Of a stretch of 64,000 nt of DNA, positions 14,701-23,499 are shown piece by piece. The notes beneath the pieces are model-generated. The model saw only the letters and a program-made list of their open reading frames with translations. It was not told where the DNA came from and searched no databases. Each line of letters starts with the position of its first letter. Position 1 is the first letter of the stretch. A program made the translations under genes and the position numbers. Where the stretch lies: positions 20,890,001 to 20,954,000 of the forward strand of contig NW_026623008.1 of NCBI RefSeq assembly GCF_023065955.2. Reading direction: 5' to 3'. The DNA comes from Ursus arctos. Its lineage: Eukaryota > Chordata > Mammalia > Carnivora > Ursidae.

Positions 14701-17327
14701 AAACTTCCAAAAAATGGCTTTTGTTAAGAATGTGGGCTTCTGGTTCTTTGTCCATATTATTTTTTTTAGATAGGTTTAATCATAGTATACATAAAGTTTT
14801 ATTTTCTGCTTTTTTCACTGTGACATATTAATATTTTACCAAGTTGCTACATAGTACTTTACCTAGACATTCTTCTAGGGATGACATTTAAATTTTCAAA
14901 CTTTCATTCAGTAGTTTATTTTGTTGCAGTGAACTTGTATGAATACAACTTTTTCTTTTTATGTCCTTTTAAACTACTTCCCAGAACTAAGCTTCAGGTT
15001 AAGTGGTACTGAAAATTGTTTTATGGATTTTTATGACCTGTTGCCAAATTTCCAAGATTATATCACCATTTTGAACACATCAGCATTGGATGTTGTTATT
15101 TACAATATTCTCTGATTTAACTTCTTAAAAAATTATAGATGTAACTGTTATCTTCTTCAAAGATTTTATCTATTTATGAGAGAGATTTAACTTTTTATTT
15201 TTATTTTATTTTTTAAAAGATTTTATTTATTTGTTTGACAGAGAGAGACAGCGAGAGAGGGAACACAAGCAAGGGGAGTGTGAGAGGGAGAAGCAGGCTT
15301 CCTGCCAAGCAGGGAGCCCGATGCGGGGCTCAATCCCAGGGCCCTGGGATCATGACCTGAGCCGAAGGCAGACACTTTTTTTTTTTTAAATTGAAGATTT
15401 TATTTATTTATTTGACAGAGAGACAGTGAAAGAGGGAACACAAGCAGGGGGGAGGAGTGGGAGAGGGAGAAGCAGGTTTCCCACCAAGCAGGGAGCCCGA
15501 TGTGGGGGTTTATCCCAGGACCGTGGGATCATGACCTGAGCCAAAGGCAGACACATTACGACTGAGCCACCCAGGCACCCCATGTAATTGTTATCTTCTT
15601 GAGATGTACATTTCTTTGGTTACTACTGAAAATGGGGGAAAAAATGCAGTATTTTGTAACTTACAAGGCAGTATTTAAAATTTTTTGAATGAAAAAGAAA
15701 TTGTTTTAACATGTTCTTGATCCCTACCTACTCCTTTTATTCCAAGCAAGGAATTGATTTGCTCTTGGTGTTCCATAGAAGCAAAGTGCTCTACAGATGT
15801 AACTGATTATTTATTGAATGCTTCTCAGGTACAAAGCAATAGAAGAAGTGCTGGTGTAGAACCAGACTCATCAGTGCTCACCAGGGTTGGATTGGAAATT
15901 GGGAGAGGGATAGTGATACATGTATTATGGTGGAAAAGCCACCAAGTTGGCCATCAGAAGACTTTTGTCTTGGCCCAAGCTCTGAAAATTTAAGTAAATC
16001 ACTGTACTCTCTGGGTCCCAGTTCAAATGAATGTGTTAGAACTCTAAGACCTCTTTTAGTTCTGTAATTCTTAGGGACTTCCTCCGTCACTTTCTGTAGA
16101 CTTCTCTGGGTGCTAATGGTAGACTAAGGCCATTTAGTACACTAAGGTCACCAGGAAGGTGATCCTGCCTTGAAGGACAGGTTGGGAATCACTGTTTTTT
16201 GGAGCAGCCATTGTAGCTCCTCTGTAGGTCCATGTTAGTTCCAAAGGGATTGTGCAAATATTCCTTATTTCCATCTGTAGATCCAGGCAAGGCATCTGTA
16301 AGCCGCAAGATCAACCGCAGGTTTCTTTGGTTTGCATTTTGGTGACAGATGACAAAATGCCATAGGAGCTTCTAGGGTTGAGCTGTAGTAGGATCACAGC
16401 CTGAAAATGATTCTGAATTGTTGCCCTGCCTATAATCACACAATGAAATGTAATTGCTGGAGGGATTTTAAAAATCATCCAGTTTGGTTTCTTGTTTTGA
16501 AAACAGTGAAGCTATGTAGTGGCAAAAGCCAGTATAGGCCAAGACAAGACCTCAGGTTTCCTGACTCCATTCACTGTTCCCAAGAGTATACTTCTCTCCA
16601 CACAAAGTCTGTCTTTTTTTCCACAGAGTTGGAACGCCAGTTGGAAGAGCAGAAGAAGCAAGCTCAGGATCACAGGCTGAAATCCCAGACGGTTCAAAAT
16701 GTGGTACTTATGCCTGTGAGCACTCCTAAGCCTCCAAAAAGGCCCCGGCTCCAGCGGCCAGCTTCTACCACAGTGCTGAGCCCTTCTCCTCCGGTCCAGC
16801 AGCCTCAGTTCACAGTCATCTCACCCATCACCATCACCCCAGTGGGCCAGTCATTTTCCATGGGCAATATTCCAGTGGCCACCCTCAGCCAGGGCTCCAG
16901 TCCTGTGACTGTTCACACACTGCCTTCTGGCCCCCAGCTCTTCCGCTATGCCACAGTGGTCTCCTCTGCCAAGAGCAGCTCACCAGACACAGTGACCATC
17001 CACCCTTCATCTAGCTTGGCACTGCTAAGCTCCACCGCCATGCAGGATGGGAGTACCCTGGGCAACATGACCACCATGGTGAGCCCCGTGGAGCTGGTGG
17101 CCATGGAGTCCGGCCTGACCTCAGCAATCCAGGCTGTTGAAAGCACCTCAGAGGATGGGCAGACCATCATTGAGATTGACCCAGCCCCAGACCCAGAGGC
17201 TGAGGATACTGAGGGCAAAGCAGTCATTTTGGAGACAGAGCTGAGGACTGAGGAGAAAGTTGTGGCTGAGATGGAAGACCACCAGCATCAAGTCCACAAT
17301 GTGGAGATTGTGGTCTTAGAGGATTAA
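678..17327 (+). CDS. GMEB1: GMEB1, glucocorticoid modulatory element-binding protein 1, spliced coding region, 5' part outside window
   Basis: Seven exons join in frame (678-802, 1825-1928, 5134-5291, 8113-8244, 9527-9664, 13420-13542, 16627-17327), each with AG/GT borders. They give 492 codons plus the end of a split codon, matching residues 81 to 573 of the long form as I remember it; the missing 80 or so N-terminal residues must be encoded before position 1. The family is a nuclear DNA-binding protein that acts with GMEB2 at the glucocorticoid modulatory element to tune glucocorticoid-receptor responses. The SAND DNA-binding domain spans the first three exons, with the KDWK signature at 1885-1896. 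After it come an acidic linker, a helical region, a Glu/Gln-rich coiled coil at the start of the last exon (ELERQLEEQKKQ), a basic stretch (PKPPKRPRLQRP) that could be a nuclear signal, a Ser/Thr/Pro-rich region, and an acidic C terminus ending VVLED. No frameshift or premature stop is seen. Confidence 0.96.
935..1285 (+). repeat. MIR split by an L2 fragment
   Basis: A MIR 5' part (ggactttggagtgaaattgac..., about 935-984) and its continuation (atgaccttgaataag..., about 1120-1285) flank an L2 3' end (about 985-1110: ttgttcaccattgtatccc, gcttggcatat, atgaatgaa). Confidence 0.55.
1825..1928 (+). CDS. GMEB1: GMEB1 coding exon with SAND KDWK motif
   Basis: The acceptor is ttactttag and the donor gtgagc. 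Translation starts FNDQLISPKHFVHLAGK and contains KDWK followed by RAIRLGG, the DNA-contacting signature of SAND domains. It ends with two bases of an Arg codon completed by the next exon. Confidence 0.95.
2085..2489 (-). repeat. Two nested CAN SINEs
   Basis: An outer reverse SINE (T-rich tail from about 2085, end at about 2489) is interrupted by an inner reverse SINE (2142-2350). The inner copy is flanked by gggaagag and ggaaagag. Confidence 0.8.
3245..3675 (+). repeat. CAN SINE (+) with reverse CAN SINE in its tail
   Basis: A forward SINE (3245-3415) and a reverse SINE (about 3451-3640). The outer element's duplication aaaattatagt.tgcttta is seen at about 3225-3243 and again at 3676, after both, showing the reverse copy landed in the tail of the forward one. 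About 35 bp at 3416-3450 is unexplained. Confidence 0.78.
3849..4083 (+). repeat. Two partial CAN SINEs and a (CA)n tail
   Basis: Forward head-only copies at 3849-3906 and 3926-4046 (ggggtgcctggatggctcag). The second ends in an A-rich tail that has become an (AC)n microsatellite at about 4055-4083. Confidence 0.75.
4140..5133. other. GMEB1 intron, no recognised feature
   Basis: AT-rich intron sequence. No ORF, RNA gene or repeat family is recognised by eye until the acceptor at 5133. Confidence 0.5.
5134..5291 (+). CDS. GMEB1: GMEB1 coding exon, end of SAND domain
   Basis: The acceptor is cctttacacag and the donor gtaggg. It encodes RKMMDSGQIDFYQHDKVC and onward to PTSAD. The His and Cys residues (YQHDKVCSNTC) sit where the GMEB zinc-binding site lies just C-terminal to the SAND fold. 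It ends with 1 nt of a Gly codon. Confidence 0.95.
5539..5805 (+). repeat. CAN SINE with (CT)n and (GAAA)n
   Basis: A forward SINE starting ggggcgcctgggtgg, with an expanded (CT)n inside (about 5672-5710) and a (GAAA)n tail of about 14 units (about 5742-5800). The tail is likely to vary in length between individuals. Confidence 0.85.
5903..6109 (+). repeat. Young arctoid-type CAN SINE with perfect duplication
   Basis: Full-length forward copy with 'ggcacagcggttgggcg' and 'gtcgaataaataaa'. The target-site duplication aaaatcctttgctct is identical at 5888-5902 and 6110-6124. Confidence 0.92.
6416..6530 (+). repeat. Short CAN SINE
   Basis: tRNA-related head ending in (AAAC)n. The duplication attcagttagtccag occurs at 6401-6415 and again at 6533-6547. 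Confidence 0.82.
6968..7181 (-). repeat. CAN SINE
   Basis: Reverse copy from the T/A tail to 'tgaggcacccc'. It is flanked by tgtttaaaa on both sides. Confidence 0.88.
7203..7407 (+). repeat. Young arctoid-type CAN SINE
   Basis: Forward copy of the 'cacagcggttaagcg' subfamily. The duplication aaaatcttaatgtaca is present on both sides (7187-7202 and about 7409-7424). Confidence 0.92.
7426..7550 (+). repeat. Short CAN SINE
   Basis: A diverged forward head (ctgactggctcagtcag) with an A-rich tail ending aaataaaatctta. Confidence 0.75.
7560..8112. other. GMEB1 intron, nothing recognised
   Basis: Single-copy-looking intron DNA leading to the acceptor at 8112. The open frames in it show no family resemblance. 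Confidence 0.45.
8113..8244 (+). CDS. GMEB1: GMEB1 coding exon, acidic linker
   Basis: The acceptor is tgcttttag and the donor gtactt. At 132 nt (44 codons) skipping it would keep the frame. It encodes GSITQIAISEESMEEAG and onward, an acidic Ala/Thr-rich segment with no known fold. Confidence 0.94.
8395..8545 (-). repeat. MIR SINE
   Basis: Reverse MIR: cagcagcttgcccaagac, agtgtcagagctgaattcag, ctgtttgactctgtag. Confidence 0.75.
8845..9155 (-). mobile_element. Short Tigger-family DNA transposon (MER2-like)
   Basis: The ends are inverted repeats (tagttgactcttgag at the left; caaggctcgcctg at the right) between TA dinucleotides (8843-8844 and 9156-9157). The inside (aagccttaccaataacatag..., actgtattcttacaataaag) agrees with the MER2/Tigger consensus as I remember it. 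About 310 bp, non-coding, in a GMEB1 intron. Confidence 0.65.
9527..9664 (+). CDS. GMEB1: GMEB1 coding exon, helical region
   Basis: The acceptor is cttgtgtcag and the donor gtaagt, a near-perfect consensus. The exon is 138 nt, phase-symmetric. It encodes EDTLMFWKGIADVGL and a long amphipathic helix (EVVCNIQKEIEELLRGVQQR) in the oligomerisation part of the family. Confidence 0.95.
9690..9860 (-). repeat. MIR SINE
   Basis: Reverse MIR directly after a GMEB1 exon: attattatccacattttaca, gattaggaaact, ttttgaactcgggtctgg. Confidence 0.75.
10110..10430 (+). repeat. CAN SINE (+) split by a reverse CAN SINE
   Basis: The outer short forward copy is split at about 10200 by a young reverse copy (10200-10406, agccagcgagagaggga). 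The duplication tagagcttact is seen on both sides. Confidence 0.88.
10439..10631 (+). repeat. CAN SINE
   Basis: Forward full-length copy, ggggcgcctcggtggctt to aaataaaatctta-A. The duplication gtcataatat occurs before (10428) and after (10632). Confidence 0.9.
11068..11251 (-). repeat. CAN SINE
   Basis: Reverse copy, tttttttttttaagatttta to gccacccaggtgccc, inserted in the ancient repeat. Confidence 0.88.
11380..11573 (-). repeat. CAN SINE (young subfamily)
   Basis: Reverse copy with 'gacagctagcgagagaggga', 'cacgccctgagcc' and the end 'cacccaggcacccc'. Confidence 0.9.
11653..11765 (+). repeat. Short CAN SINE
   Basis: Forward head (ggggtgcctggctagctcag) running directly into an A tail after 'catagagcctactt'. 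Confidence 0.82.
11938..12133 (+). repeat. CAN SINE
   Basis: Forward full-length copy, gggcgcctgggtggctcagtc to the tail aaataaataaatctta-A. Confidence 0.9.
12255..12515. repeat. Two short CAN SINEs, tail to head on opposite strands
   Basis: A reverse short copy (12255-12375) and a forward short copy (12393-12515). The forward one has a duplication, ttagtcttgactt before and ttagtgttgactt after. Confidence 0.82.
12846..12993 (-). repeat. CAN SINE, internally shortened
   Basis: Reverse copy with the tail ttttaacattttattttttt, end 'ccactcaggtgcccc', and part of the CT-rich body missing. Confidence 0.83.
13030..13180 (-). repeat. MIR SINE
   Basis: Reverse MIR: gatgagaaaactgaggagtg, ggttcacacagatag, actgagattcaaact. 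Confidence 0.75.
13420..13542 (+). CDS. GMEB1: GMEB1 coding exon, helical region
   Basis: The acceptor is tttaaatag, weaker than its neighbours, and the donor gtgtgt. The exon is 123 nt, in frame. It encodes DAAVLNNVAHTFGLMDTVKK and ends FLYTLT, with the last codon completed by the next exon. Confidence 0.94.
13631..13698. repeat. (CTTC)n microsatellite
   Basis: About 15 uninterrupted CTTC units after a slightly degenerate start, about 90 bp past a GMEB1 exon. Length variation is expected. Confidence 0.9.
13938..14127 (+). repeat. CAN SINE
   Basis: Forward full-length copy. The duplication ttgcgctgtctc / ttgcactgtctc lies on the two sides. Confidence 0.9.
14500..14705 (-). repeat. MIR SINE
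   Basis: Reverse MIR: gatcctcctaagaatgtta, tattttatagatgacac, gatttgccttgggg. Confidence 0.7.
14750..15130 (+). repeat. Old L1 3' fragment (probable)
   Basis: The text resembles the 3' end of old mammalian L1 families (atatttaccaagttgctacat-like, cttctagggatgacattt, ttgttgcagtgaacttgtat). Highly diverged. Confidence 0.4.
15155..15582 (-). repeat. Cluster of three reverse CAN SINEs
   Basis: A tail fragment (15155-15190), a reverse copy starting at about 15210, and another starting in a T run at about 15376 that splits the second after 'gaaggcagacac'. That text returns as 'aaaggcagacac' before the shared end 'cacccaggcacccc'. Confidence 0.82.
15590..16626. other. Last GMEB1 intron, nothing recognised
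   Basis: Single-copy-looking sequence. The frame of the terminal exon is open from 16407 but shows no conserved protein before 16627. Confidence 0.45.
16627..17327 (+). CDS. GMEB1: GMEB1 terminal coding exon with stop
   Basis: The acceptor is tttttccacag at 16616-16626 and the TAA stop is 17325-17327. The exon starts ELERQLEEQKKQAQDHRLKS (coiled coil), then KPPKRPRLQRP (basic), then a Ser/Thr/Pro/Val-rich activation-type region, and ends in an acidic tail. The same frame stays open upstream to an ATG at 16407, but that part reads through the intron and acceptor and is not counted as coding. Confidence 0.96.
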
Positions 17328-19840
17328 CTGGGGATCTCGGGGCCAGGAGATATGTTTTGGTTTGGAATTTTAATTATTTGTTTATTTTTGTCATTGTCCC
17401 ACTCATTTCCACATAGGATCCTTTTTTTTAAACAAAATCTCATTGTTGTAACTGAAAATGTTGGGTTCCTCCCACCCCCTCATTGAAAAATGGACAAAAA
17501 CAAGCTGTCCTTCCGGAAGTTGAGAGTAGGTCACTCAATGTCCTAATCCTTTTGCACCAAGAAAGTTATTTCTTCTAGGGGAGGCATCAAGATAATCAGA
17601 AACCCTGTCCAAAAAGCCCTTTCCAGGCTAGTCTGTCTGTGTACGCATGTGGTTATATTTTTGTAAAGATGCATTGACCAGACTCTGGAATGCAGATCTG
17701 ACACTGGAAGGCAACCCACCCACACATGGAAGCAGAAGGATACTTTATTTTGTATCCTGGAAAGGGCCCTCAGAGGCCGGTGCAAAACTCTGAAACGAAA
17801 GAAAGTTGAACTATGCTTGCAGGGGAAGGTGGCATACCAGCAGCAGCTTAAAACAGGAAGTGCTTTGGCCAGGATGGGGCAAGGAAATTATCTTAGCTCC
17901 AGAGGTGCACCTGATGCCTCTTGATATCTCTAAGGGTTATTACTATGGGTGCCATTTTAAGGAGGGGCCAGTAATAAGTGGAAGGGTACATCTCCGTGGA
18001 CCAAGTGGCATCAGGGGTGTAGGGGCCTGTGGCTTTGCAGAAGTAGAAATCGCCGGTTGTCACAGCTGTGCTTTGTGATTTAAGCTCACCTTCCCTCCCT
18101 TCCCCAACTTTGTCAAAGCACTTAACCCTCCTAAACTAGGATCAGTCCATTCATTTGCAAACTATGTGATGTGGTGTAAATTTCTCTGGTCCTCAGACTG
18201 TGGCTGTCATGGCGGTGGGGCTCCAAGGCCATCATTTTTATTGCATGACTCCAGGCACAGGGGAGCTCCTCATCTAGACCAGCTGCCCTTTTTGGTGGGG
18301 CCCTTTTTTGGCTTTGGAACCAAAAGCAGCCACTCATTTGGTGCTTCCTCTTGTTCTACCCTCCATCCCTCAACTGTTAATGGCATCTGTCTCCTGGATC
18401 CCACGCTCTTCAGCTTTTTGGCTGATTTGGAGAACAGTGACAGGTGCCTGCCTGCCTTCATCCTCTTTTAGATTCATTTATACCATTTATACCACAGATG
18501 TTTCTGTGAGATATTAAGCTCATAAAAAAACCTTAGGCTTGGCAGGGAAGACTCAACAGCCCCAGCCTATCCCGAGGCACTGAGTAGATGTCTCCTCCTG
18601 AGCAAGCTGGACTCCCTGGGAAAGAAGCATTGTCTGCAACATTATATTATAGGAAATGTACCAGGAATGTCTATAATAATATCTTGGGGGGGTATTTTTT
18701 TTTTTTATGTTGTTTGTATATTTAGAGCTGGGCCATTTTCCGTGCTGTGATTCCTGCTCTTTGACCATCTTCAGTGTTTGGGGCAAGAGTGGATCCTGGT
18801 TTTTATTTCTTTGATTGCATTGTTTACTGCACTAGGACAAATATAGGGAAACTGCAGACAAGTTAAAGGAAAACGAGGTCAAAAAAGAAAGCACACACCT
18901 TAGGAGTGGGAGGGGTTTTTTTTGTTTTTGTTTTTTTTAATTAAAAGCAAAATTTTGACCTGTAGTTTCCTTTTTTTTTTTTTTTTTTTTTTTTTACGAG
19001 AAGGCACCCACCTGAAGCCATGTTTCTTCCAACACATGTTGGAAACCCTGTTGTCAAGCAAGTGAAAACCGTTCTGCCATCCCTCAGATGGCTTTAATAG
19101 CTAGAGAGGCCTTCTAACTTGGGAGGGTCAATCTTAAAAGCCTTAAGGGTGAAATTTCTGAACCCCATATAGTTGTGGCTTTCAGCTTTAAAATTGTCTG
19201 GGGTTTTACTTTTCTCTTCGAAATGTTTAATAGATGTAGCAATCAGCTTAGAACAAACCTTTGGCCCTTTAGTGAGGGAATTGGCTTTTATTATTGCTTC
19301 TTTGGGTTTTCTGATGGTACCCAAACAAAAACAGAATTTCTGTCTAAGCCTAAAACTGCTACTCGAACCTAGAAAGGCACACGTCATGTGCCTATCATGT
19401 TTTTTAGGGACACTTTTCCCTTTCCCAGAGATGGGAGGTCCAATTCAGGACAGAGGAGGAGCCCTGGAGAACACCCGCACACTAGCTCAGGTCCCTTTCT
19501 TTCCTCCATCAGCTGTCCGTAGTGTTTTGAAGCAGTGTGAGCATCATGCTTCCGAAGTCAAGAGATCTCCTCCTCCTGAAGACTGAACCTGTTTACTTAC
19601 TATCTGAATAGTCTGGCGAGTGGAAATACATGAGCTTTGTTGTTTTCCTGGTCTTCCAATGGCCTGGCATTATTGCGAGCTGCTGTGGTACCCGTTGTTG
19701 AGTGGGGGTTTTCTCAGAGCCCTGGTCTAAATGATCTCAGACAGTGTGAGAAATATGCAAGCCGTTGGTATGTGCACAAGCAGTTGCAATGAATCATTCC
19801 TCAGGCTGACTTGGCAGTAGCCATCTATATTTCTGTTCGT
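17328..19840 (+). other. GMEB1: Probable GMEB1 3' UTR (end not fixed)
   Basis: About 2.5 kb after the stop is single-copy-looking DNA with almost no interspersed repeat, unlike the SINE-dense flanks, as expected for a long 3' UTR. A variant poly(A) signal ATTAAA lies at 18940-18945 just before a run of about 30 T at 18970-18998. The only canonical AATAAA found nearby is at 19847-19852, inside an L2 fragment. Which is used cannot be decided from sequence. Confidence 0.55.
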
Positions 19841-19846
19841 TCATTA

Positions 19847-19852
19847 AATAAA
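19847..19852 (+). terminator. Candidate GMEB1 poly(A) signal AATAAA
   Basis: This is the first canonical hexamer noticed after the GMEB1 stop, in the context tcattaaataaacatt. It lies in the 3' end of an L2 repeat, whose consensus carries this hexamer, so it may be incidental. Confidence 0.3.
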
Positions 19853-20130
19853 CATTTATAAGAACCATCTATGTGCCAGGCTTTGTGCTAGGCACTGGCA
19901 GTACGGAGATGAAGACAGAGTTCCTGCACTCAAGGACTTCATACGTCAGAGGTTGTCTGGAGTTAAGAACTATATTTCAATATAATTGGTTTCTTTTGTA
20001 ATCCTATGTATTTTATTTCGTGCACTGAAAACCATTATTCTGAAAATTGGTCCATAGGTTTCAGCAGACTACAAAAGACACAAAGAAGTTAGGCCTTTTC
20101 TAGTGAGATACTGAAACATCATCGTACTGG
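19853..20130. repeat. L2 3' end followed by an ancient DNA-transposon-like repeat
   Basis: About 19840-19940 matches an L2 3' end (ctatgtgccaggctttgtgc). About 19975-20090 (ttcaatataattggtttctt, cctatgtattttatttcgtg, ggtccataggtttcagcag) matches a common ancient repeat that I read as hAT-like but cannot name. Confidence 0.45.
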
Positions 20131-21652
20131 GGCTAGTGCGGCCATGGAGCTACTGGCTGGTTGCTGAGAGAACAAAGGATCAGGCACCTAACCCAGCTTG
20201 GGGAGGGGGGTGGGTGTCAGCAAATACAGGGTACTTCCTGGGGAAGGTGTACACTTAAGCTAGTTCAAGAGAGATCATTTTGGCTAGTTTTCGGTACTCC
20301 ATTTTCAAGTAGTGGGGCCTGCTTATATAAGAGGGGGAAAAAGCCTTAGTCTCTGGCTGCTTCTGCCTCCAGAGCTAGGCAGAGTCAGCAGCATGGGCAG
20401 TCTCCAGAGAGTACTCCACTGGAAAAAGCCAAGTCATGCGTTAGCTTCTCTGAGTTTCCATCAGAGGAATCCAGTGCCCCACTGGAGTCTAGCTGGTAGA
20501 AGGTAAATGCCCCCAACCTTCCTGCTATGTGGTTTCCACAAAGGCCTTGGGGTCAGCTGTGCACCTGTCTCACCTTGGTTATGTCCCCGCCTTGTTCTTT
20601 TCTTCCTTTCAATTTCCAGGCTCCTTCCCTGCTCCCACCCCCAAAACAAAACAACTCCCAGTTATTCTAAAGTAAAAAAATGGACAATATACTTGAATAT
20701 TCAAGATTCAAAGCCACTTCACGTGAAGTTTCTTTCATACCTCTGTCCGCATTAGGGAAGGAAGACCAATGTTAATACAAATACCTTGGAAGTCAATATT
20801 CAGTTCAGGTGGTCTGACATTCTTTAGTGGTGGCATTTTATCCCATTTCATGAAAGGCACTAAGGTGAGTGTGGTGGGATATTGGTATTAGTAACATCTG
20901 ATTATAAAGATAGTATTTTCAAGCACGAAATATGTAATTACTAGTTCACTGAATTATAACTGGTCCAGGTTTTAGTGCCATTAGGAGGTGGAAAGGATAA
21001 ATGAAAAGCTGAATTCTGAAAATAGGCATGGAGTTGTGATTCACTTTGGGCAATGCCTCTGAGCAAAGAGTCCTGAGAAGAAAGTCAGAAAATAGGCTAG
21101 TCCCTGCATTTTCAGACAACTTACCCAATACAGTTGATCACAGATTCCCTCACCCCTAGGATCTCTTGGGGAAGTTCTTACAATAACAACCAAGGTTGTT
21201 GCGCTGGGCAAGTATCAGTTCTGTTACATTTAGACCCTTTGCTCCTGGAATTTCTCTTAGGCAGAATCCTAACTGAGTCGTTTCCAGGATTCCTTGCCAA
21301 TCCAGGAACATCTTTCTTAGTCCTGATATATACAATTTGACTTCCTCTAGAAGGTTCTACTTTCCTCTAACTTCCTTATCCATACTCCTACTTCCCTAGC
21401 CCTAGCTTTTGGGAGCCAAAGTCGATATGGTTCCTGAATTCTACCATGTCAGTGATTCTATCTTTCTACCATGTCAGTAACTCTTGAGACAATCATTTTC
21501 TCTCAAGGGACCCCCCATGACCCAAACCTCACCATACATCCATAGTCTGCAGTCTTCACTACCTAGAACAGCTTCCCCAACTCCATCAATCACATGAATT
21601 GAAGCACCTTTGGGATATGCTTGTGCGTGACTATCTAAAACCTGTCTTTGGG
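20130..21652. other. Intergenic, nothing firmly recognised
   Basis: About 1.5 kb of single-copy-looking DNA between GMEB1 and the next SINE. Short open frames lack family features or codon structure. Confidence 0.45.
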
Positions 21653-21919
21653 ATGGGCACCTGGGTGGCTCAGTAGGTTAAGCATCTGCCTTTGGCTCAG
21701 GTCATGATCCCAGGGTCCTGGGGTCAAGCCCTGCATTGGGCTCCCTGCTCAGCTGGGAGCCCGCTTCTCCCTCTCCCTCTGCCCCTCCCCCCCAACTCGT
21801 TTTCTCTCTGTCTCAAAATCTTTTAAAAAAATAGGATTTTATTTTTAAGTAATCTGTTGAACCCACAATCCTGAGATCAAGAGTCGCATGCTCCACCAGC
21901 TAAGCCAACGAGGTGCCCC
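21653..21919. repeat. CAN SINE (+) and short CAN SINE (-), tail to tail
   Basis: A forward copy (21653-21830, gggcacctgggtggctcagt to caaaatcttttaaa) meets a reverse short copy (about 21831-21919, ttatttttaagtaatctg to ggtgcccc). Confidence 0.85.
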
Positions 21920-22679
21920 TAAAGCCTGTCTTTTATGTCCAACTGATTCTACCCATGGCCCATGGCCCAGGCTAAGACATGCCTGTTTCCTGGATAGATT
22001 ATTTCAGCCCAGTATGATTCCTACTGTCTCTTCACAACTACCTGAAATTTCTGTTATGTTTTATGAGCCTCTCAGCCTATGGTAGACTACAAACTACTTG
22101 GAAATTGCCTCTGGGTTCTCCTCTTGCATCTATGGTTTCCAATTTTGTACTTTTACTGATAGTTATGACTAGTAATATGGTATATAGGAATTTATTTTTC
22201 TAGTTTGAGAACAAAAATGATCAACAGTATTGGATCACATTTAAGGGTAAATGTGAGGCTGGGTAATGACCCAGAAGGAAAGACAAATTCCTCAATGGAC
22301 TTTATAGGAGCTTCCAAAGAAAGCATATATAAGAGAGGGTTTACTTGCATTCCGAAGTTTAAGTTTGCTTTTTAAAAAAGACTCTGCTGCTTCCTCTAAG
22401 GAAATCTATGTATTGCAGAGCAAACTGGAAGCCCAGAGCCCTGATTCTCCTGAGACGGTTTGGCCCACATTTTTGTTTTAACTTTTTATGAAATATAAAT
22501 GCATACAGGAAAGTGCAGAAATGACTGTACAAATTGATAAAGTTAAACCGAACACACCCATTAAATCAGCTAACAGATCAAGAAAAAAAAAAAGTTAGCA
22601 GCACCTCACCCAACCAGGATAACCACCACCTAGCTCTCTGACACCATAGCTCCGTTTTACCTGTTTTTGAGCTGTTCTG

Positions 22680-22714
22680 TGACCGCCTTTTCCTTTCTTT
22701 TTTTTCTTTCCTCT

Positions 22715-22746
<32 letters not shown>

Positions 22747-22828
22747 TTTCTTTCTTTCTCTTCTCTTCTCTTCTCTTCTCTTCTCTTCTCTTCTCTTCTC
22801 TCTTTCCTTCCTTCGGAGCACACATGTG

Positions 22829-22875
<47 letters not shown>
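22680..22875. repeat. Compound microsatellite (CTTT)n-(TTCTC)n-(CA)n
   Basis: Pyrimidine repeats (CTTT about 22712-22755, TTCTC about 22757-22800) are followed by about 21 CA units (22833-22875). It stands at the T-rich side of a reverse SINE, from whose tail it probably grew. Confidence 0.9.
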
Positions 22876-22878
<3 letters not shown>

Positions 22879-23059
22879 TGGGGGAGGGGAGGGGCGTGAG
22901 GGGCATAGGGAGAGGGAAAAGGGAAAGAGAGAGAATCTCAACCAGGCTCCACTCCCAGTGGGGAGCCTGACATGGGGCTCGACCTCAGGACCCTGAGATC
23001 ATGACCTGAGCCAAAATCAAAAGTCGGACACTTAACTGACTGAGCCACCCAGACGCCCC
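22876..23059 (-). repeat. CAN SINE
   Basis: Reverse copy with 'cctgacatggggctcgacct' and the end 'gccacccagacgcccc'. Confidence 0.85.
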
Positions 23060-23499
23060 TAGCATTTTCTCACTCAGTGTTATGTTGTGAGATGCACCCA
23101 TGACGTTTTGTAAAGGAGCCTGTTTCTTCTCCCTGCCCTGCAGAAACTGTAACTGCGCAGTAGCTGATCATTCTAGTGATGGCTGCTTGGGGGGTTTCCA
23201 GTTTGGGGCTATTATAAATAGTGCCTCTGAGCATTCTTGTCCATGACTTTCGATGAACATAGATACGCATTTATGCCTTTCAAACATTAGGACATCACAT
23301 GAAAAGTTCCAGATACAGTTTTTCTTAAAAAAACAAAAACAACCTAGAAGATCTGACAACACTGGGTCCACATTTCCTCATAGCAATCCTTGTCTGGAAC
23401 TGAGGCCTTTGTCTGGCGGGGGGAGGGCATGGTTTCTTCACCATGTGACCCTGTCACTCCCTATTACAGACCTAGACCTGCTTATTTGGTAGCCTATTT

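Larger units (their letters stand above)
22450..23260 (+). repeat. Old L1 3' region interrupted by microsatellites and a SINE
   Basis: Left part (tttatgaaatataaatgcat, caggaaagtgcag) and right part (ctcactcagtgttatgttg, gatgcacccatgacg, gtttccagtttggggctatt) follow the old L1 3' consensus. The material at 22680-23059 is inserted between them. Confidence 0.6.

Noticed and set aside
16407..16626. N-terminal extension of the GMEB1 last-exon frame
   Set aside because: It crosses a strong splice acceptor and the extra 73 residues match nothing in GMEB1.
22578..22996. Several overlapping open frames with poly-Cys/Val, Lys/Arg/Glu and His/Thr runs
   Set aside because: They are translations of the CA, CTTT and TTCTC microsatellite in different frames, not proteins.
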